DNA from: Parafrankia elaeagni
GTDB taxonomy: Bacteria > Actinomycetota > Actinomycetes > Frankiales > Frankiaceae
Reading direction: 5' to 3'
DNA: 64,000 nucleotides
Assembly: GCF_000374165.1 (NCBI RefSeq)
Contig: NZ_KB893717.1
Coordinates: 62,001 to 126,000 of the forward strand
The position numbers were made by a program, and so were the translations under genes. Each line of letters begins with the position of its first letter. The stretch's first letter is position 1. Under the pieces are notes generated by a model. It saw only the letters and a program-made list of their open reading frames with translations. It was not told where the DNA came from and did no database searches. Positions 54,286 through 61,475 of this stretch are shown one piece after another.

Positions 54286-55731
54286 ATGGAGGACGCACCG
54301 TTGCGGATCGCGTTGTTGTCGTACCGAAGTCTGCCTACGTGCGGTGGCCAGGGAGTGTACGTACGGCACCTCTCGCGTGAACTAGTCACTCTCGGTCACC
54401 AGGTTCACGTTGTGAGCGGGCCGCCCTATCCGGCCCTCGACCCGGGAGTCGGCCTCACGCAACTGCCGAGCCTGGACCTGTACCGCGACGGTGACCCGTT
54501 CCGCTGGCCAGGGTTTCGTGAGTTCCGATCCCTCGCCGACGTCGTCGAGTTCGGCATGATGCGCACCGGCCAGTTCTCCGAGCCGCTGGCGTTCTCGATC
54601 CGGGCCTTCGAAGCCCTGCGGCCACGCGGCGGTCGTCGTCCGGACTTCGACATCGTCCATGACAACCAGGGCCTGGGCTACGGCCTCCTACCACTGCGCC
54701 GTGCGCTGCGCCCCTTCGGGATCCCCGTCGTCTCCACGGTGCATCACCCGATCACGGTGGATCGGCGGCTGCACCTCGCCGCCACGACCGGCCGGTGGGC
54801 AAGGCTCGGCGTCCACCGCTGGTACTCGTTCCTGCCGATGCAGGCACGGGTGGCCCGTGGTCTCGACGGTGTGGTGGTGCCTTCGGAGAGCTCCCGCCAC
54901 GAGATCGTCGCCGACATGGATGTCCCCATCGATCTCCTCCACACCGTCCCACTGGGTGTGGAGTCCGACATCTTCACCCCGCGGCCCACCCGGCCGGTGG
55001 CAACGGCCGAAACGGCCACCGCGGGAGCGCAGGACGCCGGGACGGCCGGCAGCGCGACACCTGTGCCGGGGCGGATCGTGGTGGTGACCAGCGCGGACGT
55101 CCCCCTCAAAGGACTGATGGTGCTCCTGGAGGCGCTGGCGAAGCTGCGGGCGGAACGGCCGGCGCACCTGGTGTGCATCGGGAAGGTCCGGGAGGGCGGC
55201 GCGGCGCAGCGCCAGGTCGTCGAGCTCGGGCTGACCAAGGCGGTGACCTTCCGTTCCAATGTCCCCCAGCCCGAGATGATCGAGCTGTTGCGGTCTGCCG
55301 AGGTAGCTGTCGTTCCCTCGCTCTACGAGGGCTTCAGCCTCCCCGCGGTGGAGGAGATGGCCTGTGGGCTACCGCTGGTCGCCACCACGGCGGGCGCGCT
55401 GCCCGAGGTCGCCGGCCCGAACGGCGAGGCCGCACTGCTGGTCCGGCCCGGTGACGCCGACGCGCTCGCCGGCGCGATCGGAACCCTGCTGGCCGACCCC
55501 GAGCTGCGGGCGCGCATGGGCGCGGCGGGCCGGCGGCGGGTCGAGGAACGGTTCTCCTGGCGGGCTGCCGCGGCCGGCACCGCGGCCTGGTACGAGACGC
55601 GGATCGCAGCCGCGCAGACCGCCGTCGGCCGGTCCTCACATCACACTCCGCCCACTCACACCCCACCCGCCGCGGCCGTTACGGGTCCCGGTGCGGGCCC
55701 GACGCCCTCCGCCGCCGAGCCCGCATGCTGA
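54286..55731 (+). CDS. family-4 glycosyltransferase (GT-B)
   Basis: 481 aa. GT-B fold with IALLSYRSLPTCGGQGVYVRHLSREL (donor-loop Gly-rich N-terminus), VVSTVHHPITVDRR, VVPSESSRHEIV, VPLGVESDIF, and the C-terminal E-x7-E motif in SLYEGFSLPAVEEMACGLPLVAT. Sugar and acceptor unknown. The C-terminal tail (THTPPAAA...) is low-complexity. The start is ATG 54286 after AGGAG; the frame extending to 54229 is non-conserved. Its stop overlaps the methyltransferase start by 7 bases. Confidence 0.9.
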   Translation: MEDAPLRIALLSYRSLPTCGGQGVYVRHLSRELVTLGHQVHVVSGPPYPALDPGVGLTQLPSLDLYRDGDPFRWPGFREFRSLADVVEFGMMRTGQFSEPLAFSIRAFEALRPRGGRRPDFDIVHDNQGLGYGLLPLRRALRPFGIPVVSTVHHPITVDRRLHLAATTGRWARLGVHRWYSFLPMQARVARGLDGVVVPSESSRHEIVADMDVPIDLLHTVPLGVESDIFTPRPTRPVATAETATAGAQDAGTAGSATPVPGRIVVVTSADVPLKGLMVLLEALAKLRAERPAHLVCIGKVREGGAAQRQVVELGLTKAVTFRSNVPQPEMIELLRSAEVAVVPSLYEGFSLPAVEEMACGLPLVATTAGALPEVAGPNGEAALLVRPGDADALAGAIGTLLADPELRARMGAAGRRRVEERFSWRAAAAGTAAWYETRIAAAQTAVGRSSHHTPPTHTPPAAAVTGPGAGPTPSAAEPAC

Positions 55732-56519
55732 CCGTCGACTTCGAGCGGTTCCCGGTCCCCGGCAGGGCCCGGGTCCTCGATCTCGGCTGCGGCGGCGGCC
55801 GGCACTCCTTCGAGGCCTTCCGGCGCGGCGCCCAGGTCATCGCCCTGGACTACTCGGCCGACGAGGTCGGCGGGGTGAACACGATGTTCGGCGCGATGGC
55901 CGCCGAGCGGCAGGTGCCCGCGGGCGCCAGGGCCGCGTCCGTGCGCGGTGACGCACTCGCCCTGCCCTTCGCGGACGGAACCTTCGACCGCGTGATCGCA
56001 GCCGAGGTGCTGGAGCACCTGCCGGAGGACGGCGGCGCGATGGCCGAACTCGCCCGGGTGCTGCGCCCCGGCGGCTTCGCGGCGGTCACCGTGCCGGCCC
56101 GCTTCCCGGAGCGGGTCTGCTGGGCCCTGTCGGACGACTACCACAACGTCGAGGGCGGCCATGTCCGCATCTACCGGCGAGACGACCTGATCGGAAAGCT
56201 GCGCGCCCACGGCCTCGAACTGATCGGCCAGCACCGCGCCCACGCTCTGCACGCCCCCTACTGGTGGCTGCGCTGCCTGGTCGGCGTGCACGACGACGAC
56301 CATCCGGCCACCAGGCTGTACCACCGTCTGCTCGTCTGGGACATGATGCGCCGCCCGGCACTGACCCGTGTCGCCGAACGCCTGCTCGATCCGGTGCTCG
56401 GCAAGAGTGAGGTGCTGTACCTGCGCAAACCACGACCGCCGCGACCGGATGACGAGTTCATCGCCGCCCCGCTGACCGCGGAGCCGCTGACCGCGGGAGC
56501 CGGGCGTGCGGGCAGCTGA
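55725..56519 (+). CDS. class I SAM-dependent methyltransferase
   Basis: 264 aa. Motif I VLDLGCGGGRHSFEAFRRGAQVIALDYSADEV, motif II/III FDRVIAAEVLEHLPEDGGAMAELARVLRPGGFAAVTVP. Methyltransf_11-like. Overlaps both neighbours (7 bases with the glycosyltransferase, 14 with the next gene), so it is tightly coupled. It probably methylates the sugar or lipid made by this locus. Confidence 0.92.
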   Translation: MLTVDFERFPVPGRARVLDLGCGGGRHSFEAFRRGAQVIALDYSADEVGGVNTMFGAMAAERQVPAGARAASVRGDALALPFADGTFDRVIAAEVLEHLPEDGGAMAELARVLRPGGFAAVTVPARFPERVCWALSDDYHNVEGGHVRIYRRDDLIGKLRAHGLELIGQHRAHALHAPYWWLRCLVGVHDDDHPATRLYHRLLVWDMMRRPALTRVAERLLDPVLGKSEVLYLRKPRPPRPDDEFIAAPLTAEPLTAGAGRAGS

Positions 56520-57657
56520 CACGGGGGCGATCCAGGCCGTTGTCGGCCGTGACGCACTGCGGGCCACCGCCGACGCCATAGCCGCGGTCCAGGAGCCCGA
56601 CGGGGCCATCCCCTGGTTCGCCGGCGGCCACACCGACGCGTGGGACCACCTCGAGTGCGCGATGGCGCTCCTGATCGCCGGGCGGGTCGATGCCGCGGAC
56701 GCTGCCTGGGAGTGGCTGCACCGCCGTCAGCGTCCGGACGGCTCCTGGGCCACCAGCTACCTCGGCGGAGCCGTCCGGGAGGACTTCGCCGACAGCAATC
56801 AGTGCGCCTACGTGGCCACGGCTCTCTGGCACCGCTGGCTTGTCACCGGCGACCGGGAGTTCGTTGCCCGGATGTGGCCCGTCGCCCGGGCCGCCCTGGA
56901 CTTCGTGGTGGACATGCAGGCCCCCGGCGGCCAGATCTGGTGGGCTCGCGACCCCGCCGGCCAGGACTACCCCGAGGCGCTGGTGACGGGATGTTCGTCC
57001 ACTCTGCACAGCCTGCGCTGCGGACTCGGCCTGGCCGCCATCGCGGGTGAGACGAAACCTGACTGGGAACGGGCCGCCGGTGCGCTCTGGCACGCGCTGC
57101 GCCACCATCCGGAGCTGTTCATGTCCCGGGACCGCTGGTCCATGGACTGGTACTACCCCGTGATCGGTGGCGTGCTGCGCGGGGCGGAGGCGCGGGCGCG
57201 ACTGCGCTCCCGCTGGGACGACTTCGTCGTCGACGACCTCGGCATCCGCTGCGTCGACGACGAGCCGTGGGTCACCGGCGCCGAGACCTGCGAACTGGCC
57301 ATCGCTCTGCACCTCGCCGACGACACCGACGCGGCCGTGCAGATGGTCCGCAACATGCAGCATCTGCGCGACCCCGGCGGCGGCTACTGGACCGGCTGGC
57401 AGTTCGCCAGCGAGGTCCACTGGCCCGAGGAGCAGTCGACCTGGACGTCGGCCGCGGTCATCCTCGCCGCCGACACGCTCTCCGGCGGCCCGACCGAACG
57501 CACCTTCCGCGGCGATGGCCTGCCCGAAGGGCTGTATCTCCCCCGCAGGGCCCCCAGCCTGCCCGCGCCCCGCGAGCCGGCCACCGCCGGCTGCGGGTGC
57601 GGGCGGGAACAGGCCTCAGAAGAGGCGGCGGAGCACCCGCAGACTTCCCGTACGTGA
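56506..57657 (+). CDS. terpenoid-cyclase/prenyltransferase-fold protein
   Basis: 383 aa. Repeated QEPDGAIPWF, RRQRPDGSWATSYLGG, PGGQIWWARD and LRDPGGGYWTGWQ units are the QxxxGxW-like repeats of the alpha-alpha barrel shared by squalene cyclases and prenyltransferases. The DxDD-type motif of hopene cyclases is not seen, so cyclase activity is unproven; it could be glycosidase-like. The start is GTG 56506. The last 42 bases overlap the end of the convergent methyltransferase gene. Confidence 0.75.
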   Translation: MRAADTGAIQAVVGRDALRATADAIAAVQEPDGAIPWFAGGHTDAWDHLECAMALLIAGRVDAADAAWEWLHRRQRPDGSWATSYLGGAVREDFADSNQCAYVATALWHRWLVTGDREFVARMWPVARAALDFVVDMQAPGGQIWWARDPAGQDYPEALVTGCSSTLHSLRCGLGLAAIAGETKPDWERAAGALWHALRHHPELFMSRDRWSMDWYYPVIGGVLRGAEARARLRSRWDDFVVDDLGIRCVDDEPWVTGAETCELAIALHLADDTDAAVQMVRNMQHLRDPGGGYWTGWQFASEVHWPEEQSTWTSAAVILAADTLSGGPTERTFRGDGLPEGLYLPRRAPSLPAPREPATAGCGCGREQASEEAAEHPQTSRT

Positions 57658-58233
57658 CGTCTCGCTGAATCCGTCCCGTACCGCGCGCAGCAGCACGTGG
57701 TACGGAGCCTGGCCGCCGTCCGCCGGATCCGGGAACACGTCGTGGATGACCAGCCGGCCACCGGGGCGGACGTGGCGGGCCCAGGCCTCGTAGTCGACCT
57801 GGGCCTGTTTCTCGGTGTGCCCGCCGTCCAGGAAGAGCAGGTCGATCGGGGTGGACCACCACCGCCCGACCATTTCGGAGCGCCCGACCACAGTCGTGAC
57901 CACATCCTCGACACCGGCGGACTCGAGGGTCGCCCGCAGCGTGGGTAGCGTGTCCATCCGCCCGGTCCGCCCGTCGACGAGCGTGTTGTCGTGGAACTCC
58001 CAGCCGGCCTGGTTCTCCTCCGAGCCACGGTGGTGGTCAACGGTGACGACCGCCGCGCCGATGAGCCTGGCGGCGGCGGCGAGGTAAAGGGTGGATTTCC
58101 CGCAGTAGGTGCCGATCTCACAGATGAGCCCACCGCCGGGAAGCTCGGCGGCGGCCGCGTACAGCGCCTGGCCTTCCTCGGGTGGCATGAAGCCCTTGGC
58201 GGCCTGCGCCGCCTGCTGCAACGCCACGTCCAC
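57616..58233 (-). CDS. class I SAM-dependent methyltransferase (methyltransf_24 type)
   Basis: 205 aa. LICEIGTYCGKSTLYLAAAARLIGAAVVTVDHH (motif I), IDLLFLDGGHTEKQAQVDYEAWARHVRPGGRLVIHDVFPDP. This resembles CmcI/methyltransf_24 enzymes acting on sugars or antibiotics. The start is GTG 58233, with GAGGAG 6 bases before; longer frames run into non-conserved sequence. Its 3' end overlaps the convergent cyclase-fold gene. Confidence 0.88.
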   Translation of the reverse strand: MDVALQQAAQAAKGFMPPEEGQALYAAAAELPGGGLICEIGTYCGKSTLYLAAAARLIGAAVVTVDHHRGSEENQAGWEFHDNTLVDGRTGRMDTLPTLRATLESAGVEDVVTTVVGRSEMVGRWWSTPIDLLFLDGGHTEKQAQVDYEAWARHVRPGGRLVIHDVFPDPADGGQAPYHVLLRAVRDGFSETSRTGSLRVLRRLF

Positions 58234-58543
58234 GTCGTCTCCTCGTCCCAGGTAGGGGATCCGAGTGGCGGATCCGAAGCTCCGCGACCAGCGGGATGGA
58301 CCCGCCCGGCTCCCCACCCCATCGCCGATGCCGCCTGCACGTCTTACCAGAACAGGCAAACAGCACGCATGGGATGCGCTCCTGCGGTTTCACGCCCTGA
58401 GGCCACAACGCCCGCCCACGGGCCGGGTCCCACCCGCCGGTGTCGGCTACCGGACACCCACCCCCGCCCTCAGGTACCCACGGACAGGGATATCCACAAG
58501 ATAATCCACAGCTTTATCCACAGCCCTGTGTACGGAGTCGAGT
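58234..58543. promoter_or_regulatory. upstream region containing a DnaA-box triplet
   Basis: Three 9-mers ATATCCACA (58490), TAATCCACA (58502) and TTATCCACA (58514) are spaced exactly 12 bases apart in one direction; the third is the E. coli DnaA-box consensus. The region lies upstream of the methyltransferase start and downstream of the Nudix stop. No gene is seen. Confidence 0.6.
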
Positions 58544-59008
58544 TCAGGCCGGCCACGGGGCCGCACGGGCCAGTCCGAGCGCGACGTCCACCAGCCGGGT
58601 GCGCGGGAGCTCCGCGACCTCCGCCAACGCCACCCAGGCGGCCAGGTCGGTGGACCCGCCGGATTCGGGCCGCAGCTCCCCGCCCAGGACGCGCCCCGCG
58701 TAGATGATGCGCAGCCCGTGGAAGTCCGTGCTGTCCGGCGCCCAGAACTCTCGGATGGAGTCGACTCCCAGCAGACCGGTGATCTCGACGGCGAGCCCCG
58801 TCTCCTCCGCCACCTCCCGGACCGCGGCCCGCTCCGGATGCTCCCCGTGGTTCAGCCCGCCACCCGGCAGCGTCCACCGCGCCCCGTCCGGCTTCCCGGT
58901 CCGCCCGATCCACCGGGCCAGCAGCAGCCGATCACCGTCCACGCACACCGCGTACGCCGCGACCCGCTGGTACTCCCGAACACCCCGCGAGCCGCCCGTG
59001 TCCCCCAT
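58544..59008 (-). CDS. Nudix hydrolase
   Basis: 154 aa. The Nudix box GGLNHGEHPERAAVREVAEETGL is complete (all Glu and Arg ligands). Preceded by AAYAVCVDGDRLLLARW and followed by IIYAGRV. It cleaves a nucleoside-diphosphate-linked substrate such as NDP-sugar or a damaged nucleotide. The ATG 59008 is chosen because AAGGGG lies 8 bases upstream; GTG 59041 adds 11 residues. Confidence 0.9.
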   Translation of the reverse strand: MGDTGGSRGVREYQRVAAYAVCVDGDRLLLARWIGRTGKPDGARWTLPGGGLNHGEHPERAAVREVAEETGLAVEITGLLGVDSIREFWAPDSTDFHGLRIIYAGRVLGGELRPESGGSTDLAAWVALAEVAELPRTRLVDVALGLARAAPWPA

Positions 59009-59041
59009 GCCGCGCACCCCTTCGCCCGCCGTGGAGGCCAC

Positions 59042-59480
59042 TGCCTCCCGGCCCCCCGGACGATTCTTCAGGCGCCGACACCCCCCAGACCACGAAACCC
59101 CGCAACCCGCGCCTCAACGGCCCCCACAGGCCCCCTGCCGGGTACTCCAGCAAGCCCCCCCCGCCCCTCCCGCCACGGCGACCACACGCGACCGAAGCCC
59201 TACCAAACGACCACACACACCTCACAGCACACCCCACCCGACACAGACAGCTGCCCCCCCACCACCAAAACCCCCAACCCAGCCCCCCCACACCCCAACC
59301 CACCAACCCAAAAACAAAAACCCAACCCACACCCAGGCCACGGACCTGGGAGTGGGACCAACCACCAAAACCACAGCCCCCCGCCCGCCGCCGGGGGGGC
59401 TCGGGGGGTCACCCCCCGGCAAAATCCCGCGGGAGCCCGGGAACTCCCCCAAGGGGAGTGAACACGCAAAGCCGATCGCG
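59042..59480. other. low-complexity tract between the Nudix gene and tRNA-Ile
   Basis: No gene is recognised. From 59256 to about 59335 the plus strand is almost only C and A (one G, no T), so the minus strand is a G/T tract with many GGG runs, potentially G-quadruplex-forming. C- and G-runs continue to 59460. Confidence 0.8.
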
Positions 59481-59554
59481 TGGACCTAGGTGGACTTGAA
59501 CCACCGGCCTCTTCCTTATCAGGGAAGCGCTCTAACCGACTGAGCTATAGGTCC
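59481..59554 (-). tRNA. tRNA-Ile (anticodon GAT)
   Basis: 74 nt on the minus strand. Acceptor GGACCTA with TAGGTCC; D-arm TAGCTCAGTCGGTTAGAGC; anticodon loop CTGATAAG with GAT; T-loop GGTTCAAGTCC. CCA is not encoded; the discriminator is A. Confidence 0.97.
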
Positions 59555-59626
59555 TTGCTGGTGATGAGAGTACAGGATGGCGGCGGCTGTGGGACGGCCG
59601 CCGCCACCCTGGTTGAGGCTGATCCG

Positions 59627-61366
59627 CTACTGGTCGCTCAAGGTGACCTCGAGGCCGCCGATCATGTCGGCACAGAGGTTGTAGAGGAGCGCTCCGAGGG
59701 TGGCCAGGGCCGTCATCAGCACCACGTTGATCGCACCGACGAGGAGGCTGATCTGCATCGCGCGGCCGAAGGACAGCCAGCCGGACACGTCGGTGTTGGT
59801 GCCGTCGGTCAGCGTGTCGGCCGCGTCGGTGACGCTGTCGAAGACGCCGATGGAGTTGAGGACGAACCAGAGCACCGCCACGGCGACGATCAGGATGAGG
59901 AAGACACACAGGGAGAACGCGAACGACAGCCTGGTGACGGACAGCGGTTCGACGCGGGAGAGCCGCAGCCGGGCACGCCGGCTGCCGGCGGGGCCGCGTC
60001 GCTGGCCCTGTTCGCCCTGGTCTCCGCGGATGGGTTCGAAGCCGTCGTGGCCACCGCGCTGGGCGCCACGCGGCCCGCTCTGGGGCCCCGGGGGGCCGAG
60101 CGGGCCGGGGCGGGCGGAGCCAGGGGCGCCGGTGGGCCCCAGCGGCTCGGTGGAGAGCCCGTTCGGGCCGAGGCCACCTGACGGCGGGGGTGCGCCGGGT
60201 GACGCGCCCGGGCGGTCGTAGGGGGCGGTGCGGTCGGCCGGGACGGCCCGGGTGGCGGCTGGGCCGGCGCCGGCCCGGACCGGTTCGGGGGTGGGCCGGC
60301 GTTCGACGGGCATGCGTTCGGTGACGGCCGCCCGGTCGGTGGGGTTCCTCACGTCCGCGGCGCCTGGCTCCGTGGGGGCGGCTGTCCCGCGTTTCGACAG
60401 GTTCGGACGCACCAGGGAGATCGTGTCGGTGTCCCGGGGCCGGTCCGCGGGCGCGGGCGCGCCGGGGCGGGCCGCCGGGGTCGTGACGGTGGTCTGCGCA
60501 TCGTGCTTTCTCGTCGTGTCGGTTGCGCCCGCCCGGGTGCCGCCCTGGCCGGTGGTGGTTGCGGTGGCTGGCTCGACGCTGGTCCGGCGCCTGGCGTCGG
60601 CCGGTTTCCGGGCAGCGCCGCCGGCGGGCGCGGGGTCGGTGTCACGGGCGGATGTTCTGGTCGGGGCCGGTCGTGCCCCGCCGCCGCGGTCGGTGTCGCT
60701 GCCGCGCGGGGTGGGGGCCGGGCGGTCGGTTCCGCCTCCCCTGCCCGCGGGCGCCGGGCCCGAAACGGCCGGGCCACCACCGGGTGTCTTCGCCGCCACC
60801 GAAGTGCCGGAACCCGTGCCGGAACCCGGGGCCGTGCCGGAACCCGGGGCCGTGCCGGAGCCTGGGGCCGTGCCGGAGCCCGGGGATGACTTGCCGCGTT
60901 GGAAGAAGGGGCTGGCACTGTCCGCAGCCGTGCCTCCGCTCCCCTTGGCGCCGCCAGCGCCAGCGCCCCGCGAGCCCGATCTCGTCGGTGCCGGTGCCGG
61001 TGCCGAGGCCGAGGCCGGCGCGGCGGCGGCGGGGGTGGATGCGGATGACGGTGACGCGCCCGAGGATGACGGCGTCACCAACTTCGGCGGCGAGGAGGCG
61101 GCCGCGGACGGCCGCGACGAGTTCCGCGCGGCCGACCCCGACGCGGGTGCCTCGGCCGGGTCGGCCTTCCCCGCTCCGGCCTTCCCCGGTGCGCCGTCGG
61201 TGCCCGTCGCGCGGGGCTCGCCGGGGCTCGCGGACCCGGTGCCGTCCGGCCGTCGCGTCCGGTCGGGGTCGTCCGGCCGGCCGCCGCTCACGGGTGACTC
61301 CGGGCGGCCCGGGGATGCGCGGTGGACGGCCGACCGGACGGGCCGGTCATTCTGACTGTCGCTCAC
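59627..61366 (-). CDS. DUF3566 transmembrane protein with long disordered N-terminal region
   Basis: 579 aa. The C-terminal 130 residues are the DUF3566 domain: LSRVEPLSVTRLSFAFSLCVFLILIVAVAVLWFVLNSIGVFD, a second TM (ISLLVGAINVVLMTALATLGALLYN) and LCADMIGGLEVTL. The N-terminal 450 residues are Ala/Pro/Gly/Ser-rich with PGSGTA repeats. In actinobacteria this gene follows gyrA and has no known function. The GTG 61366 follows GGGGAG; the frame upstream is non-conserved. Confidence 0.92.
   Translation of the reverse strand: MSDSQNDRPVRSAVHRASPGRPESPVSGGRPDDPDRTRRPDGTGSASPGEPRATGTDGAPGKAGAGKADPAEAPASGSAARNSSRPSAAASSPPKLVTPSSSGASPSSASTPAAAAPASASAPAPAPTRSGSRGAGAGGAKGSGGTAADSASPFFQRGKSSPGSGTAPGSGTAPGSGTAPGSGTGSGTSVAAKTPGGGPAVSGPAPAGRGGGTDRPAPTPRGSDTDRGGGARPAPTRTSARDTDPAPAGGAARKPADARRRTSVEPATATTTGQGGTRAGATDTTRKHDAQTTVTTPAARPGAPAPADRPRDTDTISLVRPNLSKRGTAAPTEPGAADVRNPTDRAAVTERMPVERRPTPEPVRAGAGPAATRAVPADRTAPYDRPGASPGAPPPSGGLGPNGLSTEPLGPTGAPGSARPGPLGPPGPQSGPRGAQRGGHDGFEPIRGDQGEQGQRRGPAGSRRARLRLSRVEPLSVTRLSFAFSLCVFLILIVAVAVLWFVLNSIGVFDSVTDAADTLTDGTNTDVSGWLSFGRAMQISLLVGAINVVLMTALATLGALLYNLCADMIGGLEVTLSDQ
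60816..60887. repeat. four 18-nt repeats in the DUF3566 gene
   Basis: GTGCCGGAACCCGGGGCC is exact at 60816 and 60834, with two variant copies at 60852 and 60870, encoding PGSGTA units. Confidence 0.9.
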
Positions 61367-61475
61367 GGATACTCCCCGTCCACTCCTGGTCGCACGTGGG
61401 CATTCTCGCCCAGTGGTCCTGGCGTTCCACCGGCGAGGCGCGACATGGTCATCTGGGTCTGCCGGATGGCCGAAC

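Noticed and set aside
56506-57657. Squalene-hopene cyclase
   Set aside because: QW-like repeats are present, but the length (383 aa) is about 60 percent of a hopene cyclase and no DxDD motif is seen.
44971-59554. Integrative element inserted at a tRNA
   Set aside because: No integrase, relaxase, replication gene or duplicated tRNA end was found between the two tRNAs.
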